A stretch of DNA of 51,795 nucleotides from Pelagibius litoralis (GCA_029287455.1 JARFRB010000124.1:1-51795); one strand, 5' to 3'. Counted from the first letter of the stretch, positions 25,447 through 35,165 are shown. Translations and numbers: made by a program. The notes: generated by a model not told the origin, from the sequence alone.

Positions 25447-27180
25447 ATGAACATCACCATCGGTCATAAGATCTTCGCGGTCGCCGGATTGCTTGTGGCG
25501 CTGATGGCCGCGGTCGCCGGCATGACGACCTGGAAGCTTCGGCAAGCGTCCCAGGAAGTCGATACGATCGCCCTGTACCTTCTTCCGCTGGCCAACCGGG
25601 TTTCGGGAATCCAGGCGCAGATGCTGCGCCAGGAGATCGTGCTACAGCGCATTCTCGCCCATATCGAGGGGCCGGATACCAGCGAGGCCGCCATCAATCG
25701 AGATCTTACGCATTTCGAGGAGATCGGGGCCGAGGTCGATCAACAGATCGCGGAGGCCGCCTCGCTCGCCGATCAATCGCTTGGCCGCCTCTTGAGCGAC
25801 AAAGTCAGGGTTGAGATGAGCCGGATCTCCTCGTCACTTTGGAACATCGAGCAACAGCACGGCGATATTCATGATCTCGTCGTCCGATTCGTCGAAGCCC
25901 ACCAAAGCGGCCATGGGGAAGCGGCGGAAACCTTAGGGCAGGTTTTCAGCGCGGCGCAAATCCAGGTCGACGAGTCCGTCACCATCCTGGTCTCCGAAAT
26001 CGTCGATTTGAGCGAGAGAATGACTCTCATGGCCGATGAGGAGGAACATCTGATCCTCAAATTCAACTTGGCGGTGACCGCCCTGGCCGTGGTTCTGGGC
26101 TTGCTGTTCGCGGCGGTCCTAACCCGGAGCCTGGTGCGGCCCCTGCATCGCCTGCGTGACGGGACGCAGGCGGTTCAAGTGGGCGACTTGAGCCACGACA
26201 TTCCGGTGACCACCCGCGACGAGATCGCCGACTTGACCCGTGCCTTCAATCACATGCTCAAGGAATTGCGGGCCAAGGAAGACCTCAAGAAACTTTTCGG
26301 CACCTACGTCGACCCGCGCGTGGTCGAAACCGTGACAGGGGACTCCGGGGAGTCCCACCCGGAGACCCCCAGCGAGAAGAAGCAGGTGACGGTCTTCTTC
26401 TCGGATATCGCCAACTTCACCGCGATCGGCGAGCGCTTGTCCCCGGTCGGCTTGGTGCGTTTGATCAACGAATATTTGTCGCTTGCGAGCGCCCCTATCA
26501 TCGAGAACGACGGCGTAATCGACAAGTACATGGGCGACGGCGTGATGTCGTTCTGGTGTCAGCCCTTTGTGGCCGAAGGCGCACAGGCCAAGCTTGCTTG
26601 CCAGGCTGCCCTTAACCAATTCGATCAGCTGAAGATCTTGCACGGGCGACTGCCAGACGTCACGGGCCTGAGGCGCGATCTTCCCGAGATCCAAATCCGG
26701 ATCGGCTTGGCAAGTGGAGAGGCCATCGTCGGCTCCATCGGGTCGGAGTACGCAAAGAACTTCACGGTGATGGGCGATACAGTCAACATCGCCTCGCGGC
26801 TGGAGGGCGCTAACAAGGTCTACGGCACCAAGGTCCTGGTCTGCGAGGAGACCTGGAATCGCGCGGGCGAGGCCTTTGAGATGCGCGAGATCGACTCCAT
26901 CGCCGTGCAAGGCAAGATAGAGCCACTCAGGATCTTCGAGTTGCTTGGCGCCAAGGGTAGCCTGTCCTCGGAAGTTGCCTCCGCGCGAGACGACTTCGAG
27001 GCCGCGCTCGTTGCCTACCGCGCCCGGAACTGGGAGGAAGCCGAGCGTCTGTTCGGAAAGTGCCTGAAAGAGTGGCCGAACGACAAACCGGCCAGCGTGT
27101 TCCTTGAGCGCATCAAGCGGCTGCGCGCCTCTCCGCCGCCGGAAACCTGGGACGGGGTGTGGAGCCTAAACGCGAAGTGA
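25447..27180 (+). CDS. HAMP-containing class III adenylate/guanylate cyclase
   Basis: A 577-residue membrane receptor cyclase. The first helix is at about 10-27, then a helical extracytoplasmic sensor (30-200), a second helix (about 207-224), a HAMP linker (RSLVRPLHRLRDGTQAVQVGDL), and the catalytic domain from about 310. Metal-binding Asp320 (VFFSDIANFT) and Asp364 (YMGDGVMSFW) are present, as is the VMGDTVNIASRLEG block with the transition-state Asn and Arg. The C-terminus has a TPR-like helical tail (ALVAYRARNWEEAERLFGKCL). It makes cAMP (or cGMP) in response to an unknown outside signal. The start ATG lacks a strong ribosome site. Confidence 0.9.
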   Translation: MNITIGHKIFAVAGLLVALMAAVAGMTTWKLRQASQEVDTIALYLLPLANRVSGIQAQMLRQEIVLQRILAHIEGPDTSEAAINRDLTHFEEIGAEVDQQIAEAASLADQSLGRLLSDKVRVEMSRISSSLWNIEQQHGDIHDLVVRFVEAHQSGHGEAAETLGQVFSAAQIQVDESVTILVSEIVDLSERMTLMADEEEHLILKFNLAVTALAVVLGLLFAAVLTRSLVRPLHRLRDGTQAVQVGDLSHDIPVTTRDEIADLTRAFNHMLKELRAKEDLKKLFGTYVDPRVVETVTGDSGESHPETPSEKKQVTVFFSDIANFTAIGERLSPVGLVRLINEYLSLASAPIIENDGVIDKYMGDGVMSFWCQPFVAEGAQAKLACQAALNQFDQLKILHGRLPDVTGLRRDLPEIQIRIGLASGEAIVGSIGSEYAKNFTVMGDTVNIASRLEGANKVYGTKVLVCEETWNRAGEAFEMREIDSIAVQGKIEPLRIFELLGAKGSLSSEVASARDDFEAALVAYRARNWEEAERLFGKCLKEWPNDKPASVFLERIKRLRASPPPETWDGVWSLNAK

Positions 27181-27208
27181 GGCTTCGGCGGGCAGGCCCC
27201 GGGATTGC

Positions 27209-27946
27209 TTATTTCAGGAACTCCACACGCTGCAGGAAGGCGCTCGCCTTGCCATCGTTCTTGGAATCGGAAGTATCAACCTCGATGCTGATCCCCGACA
27301 CCGCCGGAACATGGTCCAATTCGAAGCTATTGCGGAACTCCTTGACGAGATCGAGTTCCGTCACAGTGGTTTTGCCCGCGCCAGGGTGCTCGACGCAAAT
27401 GTAGCGCCCGATCTTCTTGAAATGATGCCCGACGTAGGGCTTCTCAAGCGTGTCGCTGCCGTCCTGACAGAGGAAAAAGCCTAGGAAATAAGGGCTGTCC
27501 GGAATGAACATCGATCCGCTGGGCTGCTTCTTATGCCCAAAGAAGACGTAGAACATGATGGCTTCATTATCGATCCCGCGTTGGTAGGACGCTCCGTCCG
27601 GATACTCGGAAACGCCCCAGTGGAGCCTGAGGCTGTTCGCGCCGGGAAGATCTTTTTCTTGAATAATCAGGCCAAAGGCCTGCTCCTTCACATTCAGGCG
27701 CAGAGCGCCGTCGGACTGAGATAGCAGAATCTTGTCTTTGTCGGTCGCATCCTGCTTCAGTTCGAAACCCTTCTGCTTGAGCCAATCATAGGTGGACAGG
27801 CCCGGGGTCCCGGAGAAATCCAGCTCAAAAAGTGACGCACCCGATTGCGCCGCCGACCCGCTTGTCATGAAGCTCAGCGATAACAGCGCCGCGGCCACCC
27901 CGCCTGCCATGCGGGAGATGGATACGTTCCGGAAGGCACTCAACAT
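27209..27946 (-). CDS. Secreted protein of unknown function
   Basis: A 245-residue protein with a probable signal peptide (MAGGVAAALLSLSFMTSGSAAQ, cut near SAA). The ATG at 27946 has AGAGG 7 bases upstream. The mature part looks beta-rich, with RLNVKEQAFGLIIQEKDL, LRLHWGVSEYPDGASYQRGIDNEAIMFYVFFG and two cysteines that could pair. It loosely resembles DUF3047-type proteins, but I cannot confirm that. It sits between the cyclase (convergent) and aspT (same strand, 64 bp downstream). Confidence 0.6.
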   Translation of the reverse strand: MLSAFRNVSISRMAGGVAAALLSLSFMTSGSAAQSGASLFELDFSGTPGLSTYDWLKQKGFELKQDATDKDKILLSQSDGALRLNVKEQAFGLIIQEKDLPGANSLRLHWGVSEYPDGASYQRGIDNEAIMFYVFFGHKKQPSGSMFIPDSPYFLGFFLCQDGSDTLEKPYVGHHFKKIGRYICVEHPGAGKTTVTELDLVKEFRNSFELDHVPAVSGISIEVDTSDSKNDGKASAFLQRVEFLK

Positions 27947-28010
27947 TGCAAAACCTCTCATCGCTGTTACCGTCAGGGTCGCCGAAACGGCCAAAATACC
28001 GAATGGCGCT

Positions 28011-29699
28011 CTATTGAATGTGGTGCATCACATTGACGATCACAGCGCCCCAAACGGTCAAGAGGACGTTGCCGATCGCGTAAGGCGCGGTATAGCCAAT
28101 CACAGGGGCGGCACTAGCAACCCTTTCCTTGATGACGTTCAGTGCCGCGGTGCAGGTTCCGGCACCGGTCAGGGCCCCAAACAGCAAAGCCGCATTCATC
28201 TTAAGGACATAGCGGCCCACGAAGAGCCGAGCCAGCATCGGCGTCAAGGTCACCGCCACGCCCGCCAGCAGCAACACTAGTCCCGTCTCCTCGATCGCTG
28301 AAACCGCTTTTACGCCAGCGACCAGCCCGACGCAAACGATGAAGAGATTCAAGCCCAGATCCGTGAAAACCCAAAGCGCCGGCGCGGGAATCTGCCCGAA
28401 GGTCGGATGCATCGCGCGCAGCCACCCAAAGAACAAGCCGGAAACCAGAACCCCTCCACCGACGCCCAGAGTGATCGGGATCTCGAATACCTTCACGGAG
28501 AGCAAGCCGATCAAGGTCCCGAGAACGATGCCGGTGCCCAGCATGATGAGATCGGTGGTGGTGGTCGGGCGCTCGGCGAAGCCAAGCGCGCGCACCGCTT
28601 GCTCGACCTGATTGCGCTCACCGGCGACGCGCAGCGTGTCATAGGGATGCACGACCGTGGAACCCGTAAGCAGAATCTCGTGACCCTGGCGAACGATGCC
28701 CCTCAGGAAGATTCCGCGCCCGAACCGGTTCGAGATTTCCTGTAGCGTCTTGCCGACTGCTTGCTTTTTCATGAGCACGATATTTGCGATCTCGCCTTTG
28801 ATCTTCTCGAAGGCCCCAAGTGGGACTTCCTGGCCGACCGGGTGAGCGGCTTCAACCAGATCACGGCCCAATCCAATGATCGCCAGGATATCGTTCTCCT
28901 GGATAACGGTCGCCGGGCCGGCCTTGATCCTCTTGCCGTTCCGGCGGATCCTATCGACCTCGACCTTGCCGGCGAAAGTGCTCTCTAGCTCTGCCACGGT
29001 CTTGCCCACCGCCTTGCCCGCCTCGGCCTCGAAAGCCCTGAGATCGAGCTGCTTATGCCAGGAGAGCAAGTCCGGCGGCTCCGCCTCGGCGCCGCCCGCC
29101 ATCCGCGATCGCAGGGCCTTGGCTTCAGCCCGCAAATCGATACCCAGAATGCGCGGCATCAGCTTTAGCGTGAGAATCAGGCCCGCCGTCCCGAAAATGT
29201 AGGTGATGGCGTAGGCCACGGCCAAGTCGCTTTGGTAGGTCGACGCCTCGGCAGCGGAAATTGACAACTGCTTGATCGCCCCTTCCGCCGTGCCGATGGT
29301 CGGCGACTGCGTCATAGCGCCGGACAAGAGCCCGGCCGTAGTGCCGGGGTTCAAGCCAAGGACGACCCCAAGCGCCAGCGCGGTGCCAAGCCCCGCCACG
29401 CCAACCACGAGCGACACCCAAAGATAGTTCAGGCCCTCGATCTTGAGGCCGCTTAGGATTGCCGGTCCAACCCTGTAGCCGACCCCGAAAATGAACAAGG
29501 CGAAGGCGATCGTCTTGAGAAGGTCCGGAATATCGATGCCGATCTGACCTACCACGAGTCCAGCCAGAAGGCATCCGGTCGTGGCGCCAAGGCTGAAACC
29601 CTTGACCTTGATCTTTCCGATTGCGTAGCCGAGCGCCAAACAAAGGAAGATAACGATCTGCGGATAGGCGCGCAGAAGATCAACGGCCGACGCGATCAT
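28011..29699 (-). CDS. aspT: AspT-family aspartate:alanine antiporter
   Basis: A 562-residue membrane transporter of the aspartate:alanine exchanger family. Two membrane halves (about 10-185 and 380-560) flank a cytoplasmic region with two TrkA-C domains (about 210-370: LRAFEAEAGKAVGKTVAELE and KKQAVGKTLQEISNRFGRG). Family motifs are GYRVGPAILSGLK, GAMTQSPTIGTAEGAI and GALTGAGTCTAALNVI. Aspartate enters in exchange for alanine; with a decarboxylase this generates proton motive force. The gene lies 76 bp downstream of aspD on the same strand, the classic asp operon order. Confidence 0.92.
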   Translation of the reverse strand: MIASAVDLLRAYPQIVIFLCLALGYAIGKIKVKGFSLGATTGCLLAGLVVGQIGIDIPDLLKTIAFALFIFGVGYRVGPAILSGLKIEGLNYLWVSLVVGVAGLGTALALGVVLGLNPGTTAGLLSGAMTQSPTIGTAEGAIKQLSISAAEASTYQSDLAVAYAITYIFGTAGLILTLKLMPRILGIDLRAEAKALRSRMAGGAEAEPPDLLSWHKQLDLRAFEAEAGKAVGKTVAELESTFAGKVEVDRIRRNGKRIKAGPATVIQENDILAIIGLGRDLVEAAHPVGQEVPLGAFEKIKGEIANIVLMKKQAVGKTLQEISNRFGRGIFLRGIVRQGHEILLTGSTVVHPYDTLRVAGERNQVEQAVRALGFAERPTTTTDLIMLGTGIVLGTLIGLLSVKVFEIPITLGVGGGVLVSGLFFGWLRAMHPTFGQIPAPALWVFTDLGLNLFIVCVGLVAGVKAVSAIEETGLVLLLAGVAVTLTPMLARLFVGRYVLKMNAALLFGALTGAGTCTAALNVIKERVASAAPVIGYTAPYAIGNVLLTVWGAVIVNVMHHIQ

Positions 29700-29775
29700 C
29701 GGGAGCGCCCTTCCCGTAACACCGGTCCTACGGGGCGCGGCCCGTTCGCTTCACGTGGTGACCCCTGTCGAGGCA

Positions 29776-31355
29776 TCATGACGATTGGGTCTCGAACGCC
29801 GCGTGGTAGTCCGCGAGCAGATCGCTGATCGCCTTGCCGATCTTCGCGTAGGCCGCATCCGGCAGATTCGCCAGGGAGACGCGCATCGACATCTTCGGCG
29901 CATCGAAGCCTCCCCCGTCCATCAAGACGATGGCATCGCGCTTGGCAAGCTGCCAGACGAAGTCGATCGGCTCGTGCGCCGACAGCATCCAGTGGGCGAA
30001 ATCCGCGCCGTAGCGCTGGGCGGCCAGCTTGGGGATATCGATCTCCACGTAGTAGCAGGCTGCGTATTGATCCGCGGGCGACGGGATGCCGATCGCCTTG
30101 AAGAGCGTCTCGAAGCGGTCACGGACGATGGACCGCGTCTCCTGCTTGTAGGCAGCAGGCCTTGCAAGGAGAACAGCGCCATCTGCACCTGCTGAGGCGT
30201 CGAAAGCCCGGCGGTATGATTGAGCGCCACGGTGCGGCTGTCGGCGACCATGCGGTCGATGAGCTTCATCTTGTCCGGCTCGATCACGATCGTGTGATAG
30301 CGCTCGCGCAGGGCGGCCCGGTCGGCTTCGGGCAAGGCGGCGAGCTTCTTGTCGAAGACATTATCTTCGTGGATGCCAATCACCCCTAGCCTCCACCCCG
30401 TCGCACCGAAATACTTCGAATACGAGTAGACAAGAATGGTATTGAGCGGACAGCTCGCCGCCAGGGAGGTGAAGCCCTCGACGAAGGTGCCATAGACGTC
30501 GTCGGTCAAGAGGATGAGGTCGGGCCACCTCTTACTGATCAGTTCCGAAAGCTTGCGATGAGTTTCGGGATGCATGGCGACCGAAGTCGGGTTGGAGGGA
30601 TGCACGAGGAAGAAGGCTTTGACATCCGGGTCCGCGAGCTTCTCGATCTCTGACTCGGGATACTGCCAGTGATCGGCCTCCGACTGGGCAACGTCCAGTT
30701 CGACGAGTTCGAAATCGTTGAGGGGCGGAATCTCCAGGTAGGGGGTGAAAATGGGTATCCCGAGGGCGATCTTGTCGCCCTTGTGCAAAAGCTTGTTTTC
30801 CATCAAGGAGTTGAAGACGTAAGACATGGCGGCGGTGCCGCCTTCGGTGGCGAAAAGGTCGAACTTGCCGGGCGGCGGTTTGCCCGCGCACATCTCCAAA
30901 GCCAGATAGGCCCGCCCGATCTCTTCGCAGCAACGCAGCATCCGGTCGGGTGTCGGGTAGTGGTCGCCTAAGACGCCGTCGACCAGTTCGAAAACGAAAT
31001 CCTCTTCATCAAGGCCCAGGTCCTGAACCGCCAAAGTCAAGCAATCGGCCAGAAACCGCCCGCCGGCCTCGTTTCCCAAGGAGTCCAGAAAAGACCGAAA
31101 GCGCCGCGCGCATCCCGGCTTGTCGGGCGCCCCAGCCAGCCCGGGCTTGTCGAGGGCACGCTTTGCCTCCGACAAGGCGAACAAACCAAGCTGATGAAAG
31201 GCGCGGCGCGGCTCGTCGGCGAGCCAGTTGGGGTTGCCGCGGCCCGCGTTCAGGAGCATGCGCTCATGATCGCTGGTGGCCATTCGAATGAACGTGTTCT
31301 TCAACTCGAAGGGGCTGAGGCCCTCGTACCCCTGCTCGATTTTCCGCTGATCCAT
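29776..31355 (-). pseudogene. aspD: Aspartate 4-decarboxylase, frameshifted
   Basis: A PLP-dependent aminotransferase-fold enzyme that converts aspartate to alanine and CO2. The first frame (31355 to about 30155) has the expected domain, with NAGRGNPNWL, TEGGTAAMSYVFNS, HPSNPTSV, TDDVYGTF and the PLP lysine in YSYSKYFGATGWRLG. After FSLQGLL the frame is wrong. The true C-terminus (AYKQETRSIVRDRF through ETQSS) continues in another frame from 30153 to 29776. One base, or about 10 counting the missing loop residues, has been lost. The total length otherwise fits. It may be a real mutation or an assembly error. A GGGAGG site precedes the ATG. Confidence 0.85.
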
Positions 31356-31390
31356 GCCAGGTGCCTCCCCGAGTTAACGCACGGATCAGA

Positions 31391-31406
31391 CATAAGTATT
31401 CTTATG
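31391..31406. promoter_or_regulatory. Inverted repeat upstream of aspD
   Basis: CATAAG-TATT-CTTATG forms two 6-base arms around 4 bases in the AT-rich 130-bp gap between divergent aspD and the MFS gene. It lies 36 bases before the aspD start and 80 before the MFS start. It could be an operator; no local regulator gene is present. Confidence 0.35.
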
Positions 31407-31485
31407 CAAATTGATACATCTTCTTTTATGCTTTTTTTGCTCTGCCCGCTCGTCCGCGGCGATCCACTTCCGAGGTGACGCGCAC

Positions 31486-33009
31486 GTGAAAAGGTCCGTA
31501 ACCTCACTGCTCGCGGGGCTGGGCATCCCCACCCTGACGATCGGCACGGACTTCACGGGGGCACTGGTGCTGGCGACGCCGATCGAACTGGAGTTCGGGG
31601 CCGACATCACCACGACACAGTGGGTCCTGAACAACTATGCCCTGACCTTCGCCATGGGCATGGTCGCGGGCGGAAAGCTCGCGGACAGCTACGGGCGGCG
31701 GCGCCTGCTCTTGATCGGCCTCGTGATCTTCGTCACCGCCTCGCTGGGCTGCGCGCTCGCGCCTTCGGTGGGCTGGCTGATCGCCGCGCGGGCGGCACAG
31801 GGCGTTGGGTCGGCGATCGCTTGGCCCAGCATTCTGGCCTTGGCGGCGACGTGGCTGAGCGAAGAAAAGCGCGGCTTTGCGATCGGGCTGGTGCTCGGCA
31901 TCGTGACTTTCGGCAATGTCATCGGGCCGGCTCTCGGCGGGATCGCGAGCGGACTGGGAGACTGGCGCGCCTTCTTCGTCATTAATCTCATTCTTGGCAC
32001 CTTGTCCTTGCTCCTGGTGCCGCGATTGGTGGCGCGGGACACGCAAGACTGGCCGGAAGAGCGCATCGACTTTATCGGTATCGCCCTTCTGGCCTCGGCG
32101 GTCCTTGCCTTGCTTTACGCACTGGATGTGGGCGCGGATTGGGGGTGGACGGACCCGCGCATCCTCGCGCTCTTCATCGTCGCTCTTGCCCTCTTCTCAG
32201 CCTTTCCTCTCTGGGAGAAACGGCCAGCTTCGCCCTTGATTCCGCTCAACCTGCTTCATGGCAGGCAGTTCCAGCTGGCGCTGGCCGCCAATGGCCTGGT
32301 GGTTCCGGCCGTCTTTCTGCTCTTTCTGTATATCCCGCAGTATCTGCAGAAGGTTTATGGCTGGCACATTTTCCACGCCTCGATCGGCTCGCTGCCCCTG
32401 ATGCTCTGCCTTTCGATTTTCTCGGTGCTGTCGGGCCGCCTATACGGAACCATCGGACCGCAGAAACTGCTGCTGTTCGGATATACCTTGGTCACGCTCG
32501 GCTGCATCCTTATCACCCAGTTCTCCCCGGCATGGGGATATTGGGGACTGGTTCCCGCGATGATCCTTATCGGCACCGGCTCGGGCCTGTCCGTCGGGCC
32601 CGCGGGCACCATCGCGGTCGGCGCGGCGGGACAGGCGCGCGCGGGTTTGGCGGGCGCCTTGTCCTTCATGGTGCATTTGACCATGGGGGCGATTGGGGTT
32701 GGTGCGGGCACGGCGGTCTTTACCGCCGCCAACGCCCGGCACCTGGCCGCGGGTTTGGAACGCCTCTCGCTCAAGGTCTCACCCGCGGACCAAGGCTCAC
32801 TGATCGGCGCGGCCCCGGGCTCGGAGAAGGTCCGCGCCATCCTCGACAGTTTCCCGGCGGAGGCACGCGGAAAGGTCGAGACCCTCGTGCGCGATGGGTT
32901 CAATATGGGGATTCAAGATGCCTATTGGCTGGCCTTGGCGCTCGCGGCTCTTGGTATTGTCGTGGCCTTTCGGCTCGAGGAGGAGCAGCACACCCCGAAA
33001 GGCGGCTGA
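31486..33009 (+). CDS. MFS transporter, DHA2/EmrB-type drug efflux family
   Basis: A 507-residue membrane protein with about 14 hydrophobic helices, characteristic of DHA2 family H+ antiporters. Motif A is GGKLADSYGRRRLLLIGL, and WVLNNYALTFAMGMVAGG plus GVGSAIAWPSILALAATW are family features. It exports a hydrophobic or amphipathic compound by proton exchange; the substrate is unknown. The GTG at 31486, with GAGGTGA upstream, is preferred over an earlier in-frame start whose added residues are not membrane-like. No adaptor (EmrA) or regulator gene is adjacent. Confidence 0.85.
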   Translation: MKRSVTSLLAGLGIPTLTIGTDFTGALVLATPIELEFGADITTTQWVLNNYALTFAMGMVAGGKLADSYGRRRLLLIGLVIFVTASLGCALAPSVGWLIAARAAQGVGSAIAWPSILALAATWLSEEKRGFAIGLVLGIVTFGNVIGPALGGIASGLGDWRAFFVINLILGTLSLLLVPRLVARDTQDWPEERIDFIGIALLASAVLALLYALDVGADWGWTDPRILALFIVALALFSAFPLWEKRPASPLIPLNLLHGRQFQLALAANGLVVPAVFLLFLYIPQYLQKVYGWHIFHASIGSLPLMLCLSIFSVLSGRLYGTIGPQKLLLFGYTLVTLGCILITQFSPAWGYWGLVPAMILIGTGSGLSVGPAGTIAVGAAGQARAGLAGALSFMVHLTMGAIGVGAGTAVFTAANARHLAAGLERLSLKVSPADQGSLIGAAPGSEKVRAILDSFPAEARGKVETLVRDGFNMGIQDAYWLALALAALGIVVAFRLEEEQHTPKGG

Positions 33010-33024
33010 TCGCGGCCGGAAGGA

Positions 33025-33243
33025 TCACAGGCTACCGGCAACGGCAACTTCGCGGCGCTTATAGTACTCGCTCTCCATGGCTTCGATATGGCGCAGCACG
33101 TTGTCCAGCGCCTCCTTTTTCGAGGGGTTCTGGGCCTCGTCAGCCCACTGGGCGAACTCTTCCTTGAGCGTGAAAAGCACGTCCAACGCGCCGTCCAACC
33201 CTTGCACCTCGGCCGCCTTTTCGGCACTCGGACTCCGCTCCAC
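33025..33243 (-). CDS. Small conserved-looking protein of unknown function
   Basis: A 72-residue acidic, helix-rich protein (GALDVLFTLKEEFAQWADEA, NVLRHIEAMESEYYKRR). The GTG at 33243 has GGAGG five bases upstream, which supports expression. No family was recognised. It is convergent with the MFS gene and divergent from the binding-protein gene. Confidence 0.6.
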   Translation of the reverse strand: MERSPSAEKAAEVQGLDGALDVLFTLKEEFAQWADEAQNPSKKEALDNVLRHIEAMESEYYKRREVAVAGSL

Positions 33244-33450
33244 CTTCGCCTCCTTCGCGCGCGTCTCTCTCCGGCCGAGGCTACTTGCGGCGCATATTCA
33301 TGTAAACATCGGAGATGTGGGCCGCCTTCCTGGCCCGCTTTGACCAGCCCGCTTCACCCGGCCCAAGCAGAAGCTTTCTCGAAGAGGTGGCGGGCAGCCC
33401 TCGAAACCGTCATGATTACTATGGTGTTTAGACTCATACAGGAGCGGCTT

Positions 33451-34311
33451 ATGCGGTGTCTCGCCCTCGGGATTGTCATTCTTCTCTTGCAGGCCCCGGC
33501 GAGTTTCGCCGGAGATTGGACTGGAACGCTCAAGCGCATTGACGATTCCGGCGAAATGAATATTGGGTATAGGGAAGCGGAGCCGCCGATGTCGTTCGTC
33601 AACGACTCCGGCAAGCCCGTCGGCTATTCGGTTGACCTTTGTGGCCACATCCTAGCGGCCGTGAAGCAGACGCTGGGGCGCGAGGACATCGAGGCCCGTT
33701 ACGTTCCGGTGAGCGCCGAAGACCGTTTCGATGCCATAGAGACCGGTAAGATCGATATCCTCTGCGGCGCCACCACGAAAACGCTGAGCCGCTCCGAGCG
33801 GGTGACATTCACCCAGCTGACCTTCGTCACCGGCGCATCCCTTCTAAGCCTCGAGGCCACCAAGGTGCCGACCGTGGCGGAACTCAAGGACAAGAAAGTT
33901 GCCGTCGTCTCGGGCACCACGACGATCGAGGCGATCCGGCGCGCGCTCAAGAACATGCTGATCAGCGCCGACGTGGTGCCGGTGCCCTCGGCGGCCGAAG
34001 GGATGGCCATGCTGGACAGCGGCGAGGTGGATGCCTTTTCCTCCGATCAAGTTGTGCTGATCGGACAGGTCCTGAGCCGCGACAGCGGCAAACGCTACAG
34101 CTTGTCCGAGGAGCTGTTTTCCTTCGAGCCCTTTGCCCTTGCCCTGGCGCGCGGCGACGCGGATTTCAAGCTGGTGGCCGACCGCGCGCTCTCCCAGCTC
34201 AACCGCAGCGGCCAGATCGGCATGATTTACGACACCTGGTTCGGTCGCTTTGCCCAGGAGCCCCCGCTTGTTCTCAAGGCGCTCTATCAGCTGAACGCCA
34301 CGCCGGAATAG
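33451..34311 (+). CDS. Periplasmic amino-acid-type binding protein (SBP family 3)
   Basis: A 286-residue secreted protein. ATG 33451 follows AGGAG and opens a signal peptide (CLALGIVILLLQAPASFAG). The mature domain is a family 3 solute-binding protein: GEMNIGYREAEPPMSFVNDSGKPVGYSVDLCGHI, then DRFDAIETGKIDILCGATTKTLSRSERVTFT, AVVSGTTTIEAIRRAL and QLNRSGQIGMIYDTWFG. It probably binds an amino acid such as glutamate or aspartate. No permease or ATPase gene is adjacent, so it must work with a distant transporter or as a sensor. Confidence 0.85.
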   Translation: MRCLALGIVILLLQAPASFAGDWTGTLKRIDDSGEMNIGYREAEPPMSFVNDSGKPVGYSVDLCGHILAAVKQTLGREDIEARYVPVSAEDRFDAIETGKIDILCGATTKTLSRSERVTFTQLTFVTGASLLSLEATKVPTVAELKDKKVAVVSGTTTIEAIRRALKNMLISADVVPVPSAAEGMAMLDSGEVDAFSSDQVVLIGQVLSRDSGKRYSLSEELFSFEPFALALARGDADFKLVADRALSQLNRSGQIGMIYDTWFGRFAQEPPLVLKALYQLNATPE

Positions 34312-34407
34312 CAGATGTCCTGAAGACAGGGGTGCGGCGCGCTAAGATTGATTGCGTGATCCGGAACGCCTTTCTATCGTGAGCGGTATTGGTAAGGGAG
34401 CCTGTGA

Positions 34408-35049
34408 ATGACAATACCGAGCACGTTATTGGCCGGCTACCGGCGTTTCCGGGACGAACGGTTTGTCGAGTGGGGAGACAAGTACCGCGCCCTGGCCGCC
34501 GGGCAGCAGCCAGGCACCATGGTGATAAGCTGCGCCGACAGCCGGGTCGACCCGTCAACGATCTTCTCCGCCGGCCCAGGCGAGCTGTTCGTGGTGCGCA
34601 ACGTTGCGGCCGTGGTCCCCCCTCGCGAGGTCGCGTCGGGCGGGTACCACGGCACCTCGGCGGCGCTTGAGTTCGCGGTTACGGTTCTGAAGGTTTCCGA
34701 TGTGGTCGTTATGGGCCATGGCCGCTGTGGCGGCGTGGCGGCGGCTTTCGCCGTCGCGGAGAAGCAGCCGGTCGGGCAATTCATCGGACCTTGGGTGTCG
34801 CTGATCTCCGACGTTTGCGCCAAGGTGCCCAATGCGGAGGCGCCGACAGTCTCCGACGCGGCGCAGAAGGAGGGCGAACTCAGGGTTGTAAAGAAATCCC
34901 TGGAGAACCTCATGACCTTTCCCTTCGTCTCCGAAGCCGTGGCGGGCAAGACCCTTGCTTTGCACGGCGCCTGGTTCTCCATCGGGGAAGGTCAATTGCA
35001 GTGGCTGGACGAGGAAACCGGCGCCTTCGCCGAGGTGCCGGAGGCCTAG
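34408..35049 (+). CDS. Beta-class carbonic anhydrase
   Basis: A 213-residue zinc enzyme that interconverts CO2 and bicarbonate. Zinc ligands Cys42, His104 and Cys107 and the Asp44/Arg46 dyad appear in ISCADSRVDP and GHGRCGG. The FVVRNVAAVVPP segment is typical. AGGGAG lies 8 bases upstream of the ATG. Length is normal for the family. It is a stand-alone gene here. Confidence 0.94.
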   Translation: MTIPSTLLAGYRRFRDERFVEWGDKYRALAAGQQPGTMVISCADSRVDPSTIFSAGPGELFVVRNVAAVVPPREVASGGYHGTSAALEFAVTVLKVSDVVVMGHGRCGGVAAAFAVAEKQPVGQFIGPWVSLISDVCAKVPNAEAPTVSDAAQKEGELRVVKKSLENLMTFPFVSEAVAGKTLALHGAWFSIGEGQLQWLDEETGAFAEVPEA

Positions 35050-35165
35050 GTAGCAGCCGGGCGAGCAGCCGGGGAAATCGCGCGCGGCGCTTGTGCTAGC
35101 GGCGCCAATTGCCTAAAACCGAGGGTGAAACGCACGAGCCGCCCGACGCGCGGCGGAGGGGACCC

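Noticed and set aside
30140-30170. Programmed ribosomal frameshift in aspD
   Set aside because: There is no slippery heptamer or following pseudoknot, and homologues are expected to have extra residues at the break, so a deletion or sequencing error is more likely.
30550-30930. A 133-codon alternative frame within aspD
   Set aside because: It overlaps the PLP-domain coding frame on the same strand and lacks protein features.
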